The position numbers and the translations under genes are program-made. Source: Prochlorococcus marinus str. MIT 9107 (GTDB lineage: Bacteria > Cyanobacteriota > Cyanobacteriia > PCC-6307 > Cyanobiaceae). From it: 64,000 nt of DNA. The first letter of the stretch is position 1. Each line of letters opens with the position of its first letter. This document shows positions 29,551-40,559 of the stretch, piece after piece. The notes under the pieces were generated by a model. The model searched no databases and was not told the DNA's origin. It was given only the letters and a program-made list of their open reading frames with translations. The stretch is taken from contig NZ_JNAI01000010.1 in NCBI RefSeq assembly GCF_000759855.1, forward strand, positions 124,001 through 188,000, in the 5' to 3' direction.

Positions 29551-30495
29551 ATGCCGGAATTACCCTTTACTCTAGACCAGTTAAGAATATTAAAAGCTAT
29601 TGCAGCTCAAGGAAGTTTTAAAAAAGCTGCAGATTTACTTTATGTCACCCAGCCTGCTGTGAGTTTACAAATACAAAACCTAGAAAAACAACTAGAAATA
29701 ACAATCTTCGATAGAGGTGGTAGAAAAGCTCTTTTAACTGAAGCAGGAAGACTCCTTCTTGAATATTGTGAACGAATTTTGAATCAGTGCGATGAAGCTT
29801 GTAAAGCTATTGAAGATTTAAATAGTTTAAAAGGTGGAACTCTTGTCATTGGCGCGAGCCAAACTACTGGAACTTATTTAATGCCAAGAATGATAGGACT
29901 ATTCAGACAAAAATATCCCGATGTATCAGTTCGACTTCAAGTTCATAGTACTAGAAGAACTGGCTGGAGTGTTGCTAATGGACAAATTGACTTAGCCATT
30001 ATTGGAGGACAATTACCAGGAGATTTAGAAAATTTACTACAAGTCATTCCATATGCTACAGATGAATTAGCACTAGTTTTACCCTCTAAACATCCACTTT
30101 CCAACAAAAAAGAGGTTTTAAAAGAAGACCTATACAAATTAAATTTCGTAACGTTAGATTCTCAGTCAACAACCAGAAAAGTTGTTGATAAACTTCTTAA
30201 AGATTCTGGACTTGAAATTCAAAGATTAAAAATCGAGATGGAACTAAATTCTCTGGAAGCAATTAAGAATGCAGTTCAATCAGGTCTAGGAGCTTCGTTT
30301 TTACCTGTTGTTTCAATTGAAAGAGAATTAGCAGCTGGAACAATACATAAAGCGTTTATTGCTGACTTAGAGGTTAAAAGAGAACTTAAATTAATTACAA
30401 ATCCATCGCGATATACTTCAAGAGCATCCGAAGTTTTCAAGAAAAATATTCTGCCACAATTTGCAAGTTTAGAAAGTCCATTGAAGAATATATAA
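29551..30495 (+). CDS. rbcR: LysR-family regulator (RbcR/CbbR/Ycf30 type)
   Basis: This 314-residue LysR-type regulator has an N-terminal winged HTH ([20 protein letters not shown], 20 residues from 13; then TQPAVSLQI) and a periplasmic-binding-fold effector domain starting [18 protein letters not shown]. The motif [15 protein letters not shown] at the start is typical of the chloroplast and cyanobacterial Ycf30/RbcR group that controls RuBisCO and carbon-concentrating genes. An NdhR/CcmR identity is an alternative, as it lies divergent from the ndhF-ndhD transcript. I cannot separate these by eye. Confidence 0.82.
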   Translation: MPELPFTLDQLRILKAIAAQGSFKKAADLLYVTQPAVSLQIQNLEKQLEITIFDRGGRKALLTEAGRLLLEYCERILNQCDEACKAIEDLNSLKGGTLVIGASQTTGTYLMPRMIGLFRQKYPDVSVRLQVHSTRRTGWSVANGQIDLAIIGGQLPGDLENLLQVIPYATDELALVLPSKHPLSNKKEVLKEDLYKLNFVTLDSQSTTRKVVDKLLKDSGLEIQRLKIEMELNSLEAIKNAVQSGLGASFLPVVSIERELAAGTIHKAFIADLEVKRELKLITNPSRYTSRASEVFKKNILPQFASLESPLKNI

Positions 30496-30502
30496 AAATT
30501 TA

Positions 30503-31129
30503 TCAGAACTGGATTGCTTCTTTATTAATCCCTACTCCTCCATCTTCGGCTTGTCCATCACCTTTAATTATAAATTTATTTTCATTTACATCCGTCTGAT
30601 AAACGCACTTAACTATTGGTTTATCTCTTATAGATCCAATATAAGCAAAAGTATTCATTCTTTGCTTACATTCTCTTACATCTTCATTACTAATTGCTCC
30701 TTGTTTTTGTAAAACTGTCCAATTCTCTCTTCTAATTACGCAACCTGGCTGTAGAGCTGGTTGCGTTACAAAACTTGTAGATGGATTCAAAGTTGTATAC
30801 ATTTCAACGTCAATCACAAAAGCGCTCGCTCCCCATTGTCTACAAAATTCAGGATCTGGAACAGCCATATCTAATTGTTGTTGACTAGCTATATTTCCCT
30901 GTCCTCCATCCGTTGTACTAGTAATCGCGCTGCCAATACCAACTCCTAGAATTAATACTCCCGCAAGAACAGCTATTGTGCCTCTACTGAAGTTCATCTT
31001 TTGTTCAGCAGAAGAAGCTGGCAATCTACTATTTCTTTGCCTGTAAGGATCGATATCTCTTGGTTTTGAAGAGTAATAACTTCTATTTGAGCCTTTTCTT
31101 GGCCTTCTGTTTGAGGGTGGTCTATTCAC
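30503..31129 (-). CDS. DUF3172-type single-pass membrane protein
   Basis: The protein has a basic N-terminus (Arg, Ser, Pro-rich, about 45 residues), one membrane segment around [20 protein letters not shown] (51-70), and a roughly 120-residue outer domain with four cysteines (CRQWG, CVIRR, CKQRM, CVYQT). This is the DUF3172 pattern of cyanobacteria. Function unknown. The GTG start overlaps the ndhM stop by 4 bases (GTGA), so it is likely translated from the ndhM message. Confidence 0.78.
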   Translation of the reverse strand: MNRPPSNRRPRKGSNRSYYSSKPRDIDPYRQRNSRLPASSAEQKMNFSRGTIAVLAGVLILGVGIGSAITSTTDGGQGNIASQQQLDMAVPDPEFCRQWGASAFVIDVEMYTTLNPSTSFVTQPALQPGCVIRRENWTVLQKQGAISNEDVRECKQRMNTFAYIGSIRDKPIVKCVYQTDVNENKFIIKGDGQAEDGGVGINKEAIQF

Positions 31130-31473
31130 AATACCTCATTTGTCTTCGGTAAACCCATTGAATAGTTCATTACTCTACAATCTGGGTTATAACTTAATTG
31201 CCCATTTTGGAGCAAAAATTTAATTAAACCTTCAATTTCTGATCCTATTTTCCGAAGTTCGTAATCGTCTAAATCTTTCCCTGCTCTTTCTTTTATTAGT
31301 TCATTAAATTTTTCATTTATTATGTTTAATGAATCTTTATTCCAAATGAACTCATTATCAGGATCCAAATCAAGAGTTAGTTTATTTGGATGAAACTGTA
31401 ATTCTTTATCAACTACTTCAGCAGTAAAAATCCTTACATGGCGAGTGGTTGATTTTAAAAGCATTTTTTCCAT
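31126..31473 (-). CDS. ndhM: NDH-1 subunit M
   Basis: NdhM is a cyanobacterial/plastid-specific hydrophilic subunit near the ferredoxin-binding side of NDH-1. All the family motifs are here in 115 residues: [12 protein letters not shown] (5-16), the [14 protein letters not shown] stretch (32-45), [24 protein letters not shown] and MNYSMGLP near the end. The start has two Met (MEKM); the first is used. A -10-like TATAAT for the divergent crtP gene lies 30 bases upstream. Confidence 0.95.
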   Translation of the reverse strand: MEKMLLKSTTRHVRIFTAEVVDKELQFHPNKLTLDLDPDNEFIWNKDSLNIINEKFNELIKERAGKDLDDYELRKIGSEIEGLIKFLLQNGQLSYNPDCRVMNYSMGLPKTNEVL

Positions 31474-31502
31474 AACTTTACAAAATAATCAACGAAAAAA
31501 AC

Positions 31503-31508
31503 TATAAT
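31503..31508 (+). promoter_or_regulatory. Candidate -10 element for crtP-crtB
   Basis: A TATAAT stands 56 bases before the ATG at 31564, in the gap between divergent ndhM and crtP. It could start a crtP-crtB transcript with a leader of about 50 bases. Confidence 0.5.
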
Positions 31509-31521
31509 GTTCTAACTTTAA

Positions 31522-32961
<1,440 letters not shown>

Positions 32962-32991
32962 TAACATTTAAAGTAATTCATTTAAAACTTT

Positions 32992-33900
32992 TTGAACAAT
33001 TCGATTTCTCAACTAGATCAAGCATACGAGATATGCCGAAAAGAGACTCAACAATGGGCTAAAACCTTTTACTTGGGAACTCTTTTATTACCAATGGAAA
33101 AAAGAAAAGCCATTTGGGCTATTTATGTATGGTGTAGAAGAACAGATGAAATAATGGATAGCACAGAAGCCTCAACTAAATCGGAAGAAGAACTTTCAGA
33201 TAATTTAGATAAATGGGAAGAAAATACAAAGAATGTATTTAAAGGAAATATTAAATCTGAATTAGATGCAGTTCTATTAGATACAATCCAAAAATATCCA
33301 CAAGATATCCAACCTTACATAGACATGATAGATGGTCAACGGATGGATCTTAATAAATTTAGATACAAAAATTTTGATGAATTAAAACTCTATTGTTATA
33401 GAGTCGCAGGGACTGTTGGCTTAATGACTCAGAATGTCATGGGAATTGATAGCGCTTATACATCAGCTCCATGGAGTGCGAAGCCTGACCCCTCAGAAGC
33501 AGCTATAGCTTTAGGAATAGCTAATCAATTAACTAATATATTGAGAGATGTCGGAGAAGATAGACAAAGAGGTAGAATATATATCCCACAAGCAGATATT
33601 AAAGAATTTAATTATTCTGAAGAAGAACTTTTAAAAGGCGTCATAAACAATCAGTGGAAGGCGCTGATGAACTTTCAATTAACAAGGGCTCGAGATTGGT
33701 TTCAAAAGTCTGAAGAGGGTATTAAGTGGTTGTCTTCTGACGCTAGATGGCCAGTTTGGACATCTTTACGTCTCTACAGAGGAATACTGGATTCCATAGA
33801 AAGGTTAGATTATGATGTATTCAATAATAGAGCTTTTGTAAAAAATTCAGTAAAAGCTTTTGAGATTCCAATATCTTTTTTAATTTCTCGAATTAAATAG
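32992..33900 (+). CDS. crtB: Phytoene synthase
   Basis: CrtB joins two GGPP to phytoene. The first Asp-rich motif is DEIMD at 52-56 and the second DVGED is near 186-190, followed by RQRGRIYIP. The 302-residue length is normal. The start is TTG at 32992, 30 bases after crtP. The stop TAG at 33898-33900 abuts the stop of the convergent RRM gene with no gap. Confidence 0.98.
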   Translation: MNNSISQLDQAYEICRKETQQWAKTFYLGTLLLPMEKRKAIWAIYVWCRRTDEIMDSTEASTKSEEELSDNLDKWEENTKNVFKGNIKSELDAVLLDTIQKYPQDIQPYIDMIDGQRMDLNKFRYKNFDELKLYCYRVAGTVGLMTQNVMGIDSAYTSAPWSAKPDPSEAAIALGIANQLTNILRDVGEDRQRGRIYIPQADIKEFNYSEEELLKGVINNQWKALMNFQLTRARDWFQKSEEGIKWLSSDARWPVWTSLRLYRGILDSIERLDYDVFNNRAFVKNSVKAFEIPISFLISRIK

Positions 33901-34320
33901 CTAAGCAGGTGTCTTCTGGTTTGCCAACAAATCTTTCAATTTAGACAGTTCTCCAGCCCATCTTGGATCTGGTGCTTCAAGATTAGGAGCATCACTATGA
34001 ACAATTTTCTTAAAATCTTTCCTCTTCTTATTCTTGTTTAAGTTTCCACTATTTCTTTTATTTGAAGCAGAATCTTTCTTTTCTGATAATTCTACTCTTA
34101 ATTTGGAACCATTAAATTCGAAACCATTCAACTTTTGAATTAGTAAATTCGCATTCTCTTCATTATTTGTTGTCGCGAAACCAAAACCCCTACATTCCTT
34201 AGTTTCCTTATCTAAAACTGCTTTGAACCTAATCGAATCAGAAACTGATTTTAAAATCTTATCAAATTCTTTTGGATTAAACCCTTGAGGTAAATTGCCA
34301 ATGTAGATACGAATGCTCAT
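33901..34320 (-). CDS. RRM-domain RNA-binding protein
   Basis: A single RNA-recognition motif fills the first 80 residues: RNP2 RIYIGN at 4-9 and RNP1 CRGFGFAT at 43-50. A Lys-, Asn- and Ser-rich tail of about 55 residues then ends with a DPRWAGELSKLKDLLANQ element. Cyanobacterial Rbp proteins are cold- and thylakoid-mRNA-associated, usually with a short Gly-rich or no tail; this basic tail is longer than usual. It converges directly on crtB. Confidence 0.93.
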   Translation of the reverse strand: MSIRIYIGNLPQGFNPKEFDKILKSVSDSIRFKAVLDKETKECRGFGFATTNNEENANLLIQKLNGFEFNGSKLRVELSEKKDSASNKRNSGNLNKNKKRKDFKKIVHSDAPNLEAPDPRWAGELSKLKDLLANQKTPA

Positions 34321-34378
34321 AAATTTTTTAAAATAATTTTGAAGTCTGAACCGTTAAACAAAACTAAGCTATGTGTAT

Positions 34379-35599
34379 TTAATCACATTTTGGCGCATTT
34401 TGTTCAATCCATTGCTTTGCTTTATAAATAGCTTCATTAAAATTATCCAATCTTTTATATGCAAGCTCCTTTGAAAGATACTGTAAAAGCTCTCCTAAGA
34501 GAGGTCCGTCCTTTATTTTTAAATTTTTTTTAATTACATCACCATTAAGTAAATTTGAAGGATGAAATAATTTATCATCCTTGTCTCGCCATCTATTAAG
34601 CCACTCGAAACGGATATTTTCAGGTAAATAAAAAATAAAACATGGAAGAAACATCTCTAATTCTTGATGTAATTCAAATCTATCTAATTCATTTAACTGA
34701 GAGATATTTTTATTCTTTAGCAAAAAATGCCATTTTCTTAATAACTTAGTTTTTGAAATTTCAGCTTTACTAAAATTATATTTTTCTAGAGATACTTCAT
34801 CAAAAATTTGGGAAATAAAGAACAATGGTAAAAATTTTTCCTTTTCATTTTGTTGAAGTTCTGCATAATTAATTTTCTTTAAATCCAAAAAAAAAGAATC
34901 TTTATATAAATGATCAGATCCAAATATATAAAATTTTTTTACTAAAATTACCGCCTCAATGGCATTTACCCCATTTACTATTTTCTGTATTTCATAATTA
35001 ATCCTCTCTTTGGCAACAAGATATAATTTCCCTTTATTTTTCTGTATAAAACTAATTAACTTCAGATCAATTTTGAAATTAAACTCTGAAACGAACCGAA
35101 AACATCTCAATATTCTTAACGGATCATTAAGTAGATTTGATTCTGAATAAGTTCTCAGTAGTGAACATTCTAGATCTTTTAGTCCATTTAACGGATCAAG
35201 CAAACACTTCTTATCAAATAAAAAAGCAATGGAATTAATCGAAAAGTCCCTACTACTCAAATCACCTTCGATAGTGGAAGAAATCTGATTAGCAATATCA
35301 ATTGAAATATGGTTAAGAATAATTCTGACCACTCCTCTTTTCTCATCTAAGATTATTAATTTAGATTCAATATTGTCTGCAATCTTTTTCCCAATTTCCA
35401 TAGCATTTAGAGGTACGACAATATCTACATCTACCTCCTCTTTAACTCTGCCCAAAATAATATCTCTTATGTAGCCGCCAACTAAATATGATCCTTTAGG
35501 TAAAAAAGATAAGATAGAATTCCAATTATAAAATTTTATACTTTTTTCTAATTCATTAATTATTAGTGTATGATCAGTAAGAATATTATTAATTTTCAT
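34379..35599 (-). CDS. tRNA nucleotidyltransferase / poly(A) polymerase family
   Basis: Class II nucleotidyltransferase of 406 residues. The head motif GSYLVGGYIRDIILGR spans 36-51, and the metal-binding DVD is at 57-59, with RRDFSINS-like SRDFSINSIAF and an RILRCFRF motif in the next domain. It adds CCA to tRNA 3' ends, or A residues in some bacteria. The tRNA-Asn in this window lacks an encoded CCA, consistent with a need for this enzyme. It ends 58 bases after the start of the RRM gene on the same strand. Confidence 0.9.
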   Translation of the reverse strand: MKINNILTDHTLIINELEKSIKFYNWNSILSFLPKGSYLVGGYIRDIILGRVKEEVDVDIVVPLNAMEIGKKIADNIESKLIILDEKRGVVRIILNHISIDIANQISSTIEGDLSSRDFSINSIAFLFDKKCLLDPLNGLKDLECSLLRTYSESNLLNDPLRILRCFRFVSEFNFKIDLKLISFIQKNKGKLYLVAKERINYEIQKIVNGVNAIEAVILVKKFYIFGSDHLYKDSFFLDLKKINYAELQQNEKEKFLPLFFISQIFDEVSLEKYNFSKAEISKTKLLRKWHFLLKNKNISQLNELDRFELHQELEMFLPCFIFYLPENIRFEWLNRWRDKDDKLFHPSNLLNGDVIKKNLKIKDGPLLGELLQYLSKELAYKRLDNFNEAIYKAKQWIEQNAPKCD

Positions 35600-35613
35600 T
35601 TTATTTTCTAATT

Positions 35614-35865
35614 ATGTGCATTTGCATTAACTGTAAATGGGTTGATAGATGTATTACTTATCATGATGTTGAAAATAATCATGAAGTTGAAAATATTTGC
35701 GATATTCCTAATTTTAAAGCACTTAAACCATACATACACGTATCTATAGTAAAAGATAATAATGGCGATTACAAAACTGATTGGGATGTTCAATCTTGCG
35801 GAAGTTTTATAGAAGAATATGGAAAGTGGTCTAAAATCAATCCCGGTTTAGAATTACCTGTTTAA
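35614..35865 (+). CDS. ycf34: Ycf34-family Fe-S protein
   Basis: The 83-residue protein starts MCICINCKWVDRC, with Cys at 2, 4, 7 and 13, plus C29 and C62. This matches Ycf34, a plastid/cyanobacterial protein shown in Synechocystis to bind an Fe-S cluster and to be linked to photosynthetic electron transport and iron balance. It is divergent from the CCA enzyme (14 bases) and precedes tsaB by 9 bases. Confidence 0.92.
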   Translation: MCICINCKWVDRCITYHDVENNHEVENICDIPNFKALKPYIHVSIVKDNNGDYKTDWDVQSCGSFIEEYGKWSKINPGLELPV

Positions 35866-35874
35866 AGGTAATAG

Positions 35875-36528
35875 ATGTCTCATTATCTCAAACGAATACA
35901 AAACTACCCTTCATTGGTGATACATAGTACAGATAGTTCTTTTGGCTTTGGATATAGGAAAAATAATAATATTGCATGTGATGAATTATTTATAAAAAAG
36001 TTTGATAATGACTTATGTAATAACTTGATTATTGAATTTAATAAATTCATTTCCAAAAAAAATTTGCAACAAGTAAATAAAATATCTGTCAGCATAGGAC
36101 CGGCAAATTTCAATGCATCAAGACTTATTGTTGTTTTAGCAAGGACTATCTCACAACAAATAAATTGTCCTTTAGACAGTTTTAGTTCATTTGAAATTAT
36201 GGCTAAAAGAATTGCATCAAAAAACCATATTTTCAAAAACAAACAAACATTCTGGATTTACAAAAAATTAAAACGAAAGGGGTTTATTGCAGGTAAGTAT
36301 GAAATTTTGCATGATGAAGAGAAAAATACAGATCTAGTAATCAGAGAAACAGTTGAACCAAAAGTTATTAAAGAATTGGAGAGTAAAGAACTTTTTTTTG
36401 AGGCTAATTATGAGGATGAGAAAGATTTAACAGAATTATTAGATTTATCAAATAAAAATTTATTGAATAAAAATGCAAATTCATGGCAAAAAGTTTTGCC
36501 ACTTTACCCTATTTCTCCAATTAACTAG
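35875..36528 (+). CDS. tsaB: TsaB-like protein for tRNA threonylcarbamoyladenosine
   Basis: The 217 residues have the ASKHA fold of TsaB (YeaZ): an opening strand LVIHSTDSSFGFGY, then SVSIGPANFNASRLIVVLAR in the middle (20 residues), where the GPGSFTGLR motif of other TsaB proteins is altered. TsaB is an inactive scaffold that binds TsaD (t6A synthesis), so active-site drift is tolerated. Alternatively it is a general peptidase-M22-like paralogue. It is co-oriented with ycf34 and converges on plsC. Confidence 0.8.
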   Translation: MSHYLKRIQNYPSLVIHSTDSSFGFGYRKNNNIACDELFIKKFDNDLCNNLIIEFNKFISKKNLQQVNKISVSIGPANFNASRLIVVLARTISQQINCPLDSFSSFEIMAKRIASKNHIFKNKQTFWIYKKLKRKGFIAGKYEILHDEEKNTDLVIRETVEPKVIKELESKELFFEANYEDEKDLTELLDLSNKNLLNKNANSWQKVLPLYPISPIN

Positions 36529-36532
36529 GTAT

Positions 36533-37153
36533 TCATCCAATTAAATCATTAATCTTGTCTTTAAGGTTCATAGTGACATAATTTAAGTCATCTCTTGATG
36601 AGCTTTGTGGAGGTTGAATAGGTTGTCCCACTTTAATAACTATTTTTGAAAACAAAGGAATGCAGAATTTAAATCTTATTAGTTTATGTGAATTAACTAT
36701 TGCAACAGGCAATAATAATTTTTGATTCTTAAAGGCTAATAATGCTGCGCCTTGTTTTGGCTTATTAACTCGACCATTCTTTTGACGCTTGCCATCAATA
36801 AAAATTCCAATACTATTATTATTTAATAATTTTTTACATGCTGTTTTAATAGTATTTTTATCAGCAATTCCTCTCTTTACAGGATACGCGCCACAAGCTT
36901 TTATAATAAAGCCAAGAATAGGAATTTTAAAAAGCTCTGCCTTAGCCATAAAAGATATATTCCGTCCAAGAGCATGCCCTAACAAAGGAGGATCAAGTAA
37001 AGAACCATGATTAGAAACCATAATAAAGGAATCTTTTTGCGGAATATTTTCTCTACCTAATAGATGTCCTTTAAATACAAATTTATAAATTGGGAATACA
37101 AAAAGTTTGCTAACTAATTGATAGGTTAATTTTTGAAAAATATCATTTTTCAT
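36533..37153 (-). CDS. plsC: 1-acyl-glycerol-3-phosphate acyltransferase
   Basis: PlsC adds the second acyl chain to make phosphatidate at the inner membrane. The HX4D motif is NHGSLLD, H49 and D54. A DGKRQKNG block and KQGAALLA-type motif follow in the 206 residues. It is the last gene of the rpaB-plsX-fabH-fabD-plsC run, 5 bases after fabD. The set links fatty-acid initiation to membrane lipid assembly. Confidence 0.93.
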   Translation of the reverse strand: MKNDIFQKLTYQLVSKLFVFPIYKFVFKGHLLGRENIPQKDSFIMVSNHGSLLDPPLLGHALGRNISFMAKAELFKIPILGFIIKACGAYPVKRGIADKNTIKTACKKLLNNNSIGIFIDGKRQKNGRVNKPKQGAALLAFKNQKLLLPVAIVNSHKLIRFKFCIPLFSKIVIKVGQPIQPPQSSSRDDLNYVTMNLKDKINDLIG

Positions 37154-37158
37154 GAGAA

Positions 37159-38055
37159 TTAATAACTTATTTGATCAGAAGATGATACTTGAGAAATTTT
37201 GACATCTTTCAAATGTCTTTTTGCTAAACCACTAAGTACATTTGAGGGGCCAATTTCAACAATATGAAGATCACTATCTTTTGCCATTAAATCCATAGTT
37301 TCTCGCCACCTCACCCCATTACACATTTGATTTTCCAATCTAATTTTAAGTTCATTTGGATCGCTACAAAGTGAAGGTTCATAATTACTAATGACGGGGA
37401 AAGAAGGATTTTTAAATTTAATCTGTTTTAAATAATCAGAAAATTTTTCTGAAGGCTCATTCATAAATGGGGAATGAAATGCACCTGAAACATTTAATTT
37501 CAGGAATCTTTTACAATTAATCTCTCTCGATAAATTATCTAATGCTTCATTAGAACCTGATAAGACAACTTGGGAGGAACTATTATCATTAGCAATTACA
37601 ATATCATCAATTTTTGTTACTAATAAATCAAGTTGATTTCTATCAAAGCCAATTACTGCTGCCATAGAACCTTTCCCAGCATTTACCATTAATTGAGATC
37701 TTACTTTTATTAGTGATACACAATCCTCGAATGAAAAAACATCCGCACAATACAGTGCCGTAATTTCTCCTAGACTATGCCCAGCGACATAAGTTGGTTT
37801 ACAACCATTATCCTTTAAGGCATCTAATAAAATAGATTCAACTAAAAAAAGACAAATTTGTGTATTTCTTGTGTCATTCAAATCACTAAGAGGATTAATT
37901 AATTCAGTATTACACTCACAAATTTCAAATAAATTTCTCTCAAATATCTCAGAAGCGTAACTAAACCTCTCCTTAGTATTGGCCAAATTTTGAATTTGTT
38001 TAGCCATTCCAATTTTTTGCGAACCCTGTCCAGGGAAAACCCATGCAATTGTCAT
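37159..38055 (-). CDS. fabD: Malonyl-CoA:ACP transacylase
   Basis: FabD moves malonyl from CoA to ACP for fatty-acid synthesis. The catalytic Ser is S94 in GHSLGE, after the FPGQGSQ opening at 7-13; GAFHSPFM carries the catalytic His. At 298 residues the length is normal. The gene lies 18 bases after fabH, and plsC follows 5 bases on. Confidence 0.98.
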   Translation of the reverse strand: MTIAWVFPGQGSQKIGMAKQIQNLANTKERFSYASEIFERNLFEICECNTELINPLSDLNDTRNTQICLFLVESILLDALKDNGCKPTYVAGHSLGEITALYCADVFSFEDCVSLIKVRSQLMVNAGKGSMAAVIGFDRNQLDLLVTKIDDIVIANDNSSSQVVLSGSNEALDNLSREINCKRFLKLNVSGAFHSPFMNEPSEKFSDYLKQIKFKNPSFPVISNYEPSLCSDPNELKIRLENQMCNGVRWRETMDLMAKDSDLHIVEIGPSNVLSGLAKRHLKDVKISQVSSSDQISY

Positions 38056-38073
38056 AATGATCCTATTTTGTTT

Positions 38074-39081
38074 TTAACCCCATTTAATAAGGGCTGCTCC
38101 CCAACTTAGCCCAGCGCCAAATCCGCTTGTGGCAATAATATCATTTTGTTTAATTCTATTATCTCTAATGGCTTCATCCATCATTAATGGAATTGTTGCT
38201 GCTGAAGTATTACCATATTTATCTAAATTGCTAAGAATTTTTTCTCTAGGAATTTTTAACCTATCTCCTACAGAATCCAATATTCTTTGATTAGCTTGAT
38301 GTAATACAAGCCAATCAACTTCATCAGAACTATAATTTTTGTTTCTCAGCAATCGATCAATAATTATCGGAACTTCTTTAACTGCGAATTTATAAACTTC
38401 CTGACCATTCATCTGAATTGAAGAAAAACCTCCACTTAAAAAATCAATGTTATCAATTATTGAATTCTTATCATTTTTTGATGGAAGATTAAGAAAAGAT
38501 CCTCTTCCTCCATCAGTTTTCATATCAAAACCAATGAAATTATCAAATTCATTTGTAGCTTCGATTGCTAATGCACCCGCACCATCTCCAAAGAGAATAC
38601 AACTTCTTCTATCATTCCAGTCAACAAAGCTAGATAATTGATCCGATCCTATAACAATAGCCCTTTTAAAGCTACCCCCTTTTAAAAATTTTGAGGCGGT
38701 TATTAAGGCGAATAAAAAACCACTACATGCGGCAGTTAAATCAAAAGCCACAGCATTACAGGCCCCTAATTTAGCTTGAACAGATGGGGCTGAACCAAAC
38801 AAATCATTTGGAGTAGAAGTAGCTAAAATAATCAAATCTATCGTTTTAATATCCCATCTAGCCATTTCAATCGCAGTTAGTGCTGCCTTGTAAGCCATAT
38901 CAGTGACATTATCTTGCAAGCTAGAAATTCTTCTCTCAGAAATGCCAGTTCTAGATTTTATCCATTCATCACTTGTATCTACCTTTTGACTAATTTTTTG
39001 ATTGGTTAGAATTTGATCAGGTACATAACTGCCACTTCCTTTAAATGAGACTCCAATCTGGTTAAACTTTATTCCTTCCAA
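38074..39081 (-). CDS. fabH: 3-oxoacyl-ACP synthase III
   Basis: FabH condenses acetyl-CoA with malonyl-ACP to start fatty-acid chains. The nucleophile is C119 in TAACSGFLF; the HQANQRI and GNTSAA motifs give the catalytic His and Asn. The 335-residue length fits. The start is TTG at 39081. It is 53 bases after plsX on the same strand. Confidence 0.98.
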   Translation of the reverse strand: MEGIKFNQIGVSFKGSGSYVPDQILTNQKISQKVDTSDEWIKSRTGISERRISSLQDNVTDMAYKAALTAIEMARWDIKTIDLIILATSTPNDLFGSAPSVQAKLGACNAVAFDLTAACSGFLFALITASKFLKGGSFKRAIVIGSDQLSSFVDWNDRRSCILFGDGAGALAIEATNEFDNFIGFDMKTDGGRGSFLNLPSKNDKNSIIDNIDFLSGGFSSIQMNGQEVYKFAVKEVPIIIDRLLRNKNYSSDEVDWLVLHQANQRILDSVGDRLKIPREKILSNLDKYGNTSAATIPLMMDEAIRDNRIKQNDIIATSGFGAGLSWGAALIKWG

Positions 39082-39134
39082 AAGAGTTTTTTAATTACTT
39101 ATATAAGTCAAACATAAATTTGACGCAATATGTT

Positions 39135-40559
39135 TTATGAATTTAAAACTTGAAGCTTTTGAAGTTGATTTAAATTTTCCATCACATCATGATTAACTGC
39201 CGAGTGAGCCAGGCGAAGAGCGCTAACTACTGATAAGGACTTACTACTCCCATGCCCGATCACACAAATACCATTTACACCAAGTAATAAGGCTCCACCA
39301 TGTTCGGCATGATCTAACCTTTTTTTAATTCTAAGTAAATTACTTTTTAAAAAAGCTGAACCTACCTTCCCGCGCCTCCCTCTTGGAAGCTCAGATCTTA
39401 AGATATCCAATAAAACACCTCCAACAGACTCAAGAAATTTTAATAATATATTGCCAGTAAAACCATCACATACGACTACATCAAAATTACCTGACAATAC
39501 ATCTCGACCTTCACAGTTACCTCCAAAATCAAAACTTTTTTCAGTGGAAAGTAATTCAAATGTTTTTAAAGATAAATCATTACCTTTACATTCTTCTTCA
39601 CCGATATTTAAAAGGCCAATTCTTGGTTTTTTTACTTGTAAGACATCTTTCGCATAAATATTACCCAAAAGAGCAAACTGATGCAAATAAGATGGTTTAC
39701 AATCAGTATTTGCACCAACATCTAAGACTAATACAGGGCGAGTTTGATCTCTTGTTGGAAATAATGCCCCTATAGCTGGTCTATCAATCCCTTTCAATCT
39801 ACCAATTCTAAATATGGCGGAAGCCATCATAGCTCCTGAATTACCAGCTGAGTAAACAGCTTGTGCACTATTATTCCTCACTAAATCCATTGCAACATTT
39901 ATACTTGCATTTTTCCTCTTTCTGACTGCAGTAGCTTCTTCATTCATCCCTATAGGATCACCACTATCAATTAATTCAAGACGATCATTTTCAATTTCTT
40001 TTTCAAGTAATTCTACTAAACCAATTTTTTCTGCTTCATTTTTAACTTTTTCAATTTTACCAACAAATTTTATATTAATCGGTAATCTGCTGATCGCTTC
40101 AAGGCACCCCTCGAGAATTGGGCCAGGGGCATAATCTCCACCCATACCATCAACCGCGATCCAAATTCTATTAGATTGCGTATCCTCCTCTTTATCTAAA
40201 ACATTATCGCTATTTTGTAATCTTTTTAGTGGATCAAAAACTAGTGGCTGTAATGTATTTTTAGCCAACGAACTAGCATTTGAAACTACACTGCTAGCAG
40301 TATTTACAACAGATTCAGCACTGGAAACTACATTACCTGCAACATTACCTGCAACATTACTAGCTACATTACTAGCTGTACTTACGACAGATCCAGCACC
40401 AGAAACTACGTTACCAGCAACATTACTAGCTGTTACTGCAGAATTAGCTGCAGTATCTACTATTGAAGTTACAGCCGAGTTTCTTTTATACCAAATAACT
40501 AATCTTCTGATGGCTCTAGGCTTATTGATTTTATTTTTATGTACAGTGTCTTTTCCCAT
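39135..40559 (-). CDS. plsX: Phosphate acyltransferase PlsX with a repetitive N-terminal extension
   Basis: The 474-residue protein carries PlsX (about 340 residues) from residue 132 on: IWIAVDGMGGDYAPG, the GMNEEATAVRKRKNASINVA region, VYSAGNSGAMMA and the C-terminal GVNGICVIGHG. PlsX makes acyl-phosphate from acyl-ACP. The first 131 residues are an extra region: a basic start (1-27), then an Ala/Val/Asn/Ser/Gly repeat (29-100) with units such as NVAG and NVAS, then an acidic linker. Start ATG at 40559 abuts the rpaB stop, so translation is coupled to the regulator. Confidence 0.95.
   Translation of the reverse strand: MGKDTVHKNKINKPRAIRRLVIWYKRNSAVTSIVDTAANSAVTASNVAGNVVSGAGSVVSTASNVASNVAGNVAGNVVSSAESVVNTASSVVSNASSLAKNTLQPLVFDPLKRLQNSDNVLDKEEDTQSNRIWIAVDGMGGDYAPGPILEGCLEAISRLPINIKFVGKIEKVKNEAEKIGLVELLEKEIENDRLELIDSGDPIGMNEEATAVRKRKNASINVAMDLVRNNSAQAVYSAGNSGAMMASAIFRIGRLKGIDRPAIGALFPTRDQTRPVLVLDVGANTDCKPSYLHQFALLGNIYAKDVLQVKKPRIGLLNIGEEECKGNDLSLKTFELLSTEKSFDFGGNCEGRDVLSGNFDVVVCDGFTGNILLKFLESVGGVLLDILRSELPRGRRGKVGSAFLKSNLLRIKKRLDHAEHGGALLLGVNGICVIGHGSSKSLSVVSALRLAHSAVNHDVMENLNQLQKLQVLNS
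40309..40464. repeat. 12-bp and 78-bp tandem repeats inside plsX
   Basis: Within the plsX extension, 12-base units occur head to tail at 40331, 40343, 40355 and 40367 (CATTACCTGCAA twice, then CATTACTAGCTA and CATTACTAGCTG). A larger, imperfect unit of 78 bases begins at 40309 and again at 40387 (both start ACAGAT, then CAGCAC and GAAACTAC). Such in-frame repeats usually vary in copy number between strains. Confidence 0.85.

Noticed and set aside
40309-40464. plsX repeats as a CRISPR or mobile repeat
   Set aside because: They are in frame, continuous without spacers, and encode a regular amino-acid repeat.
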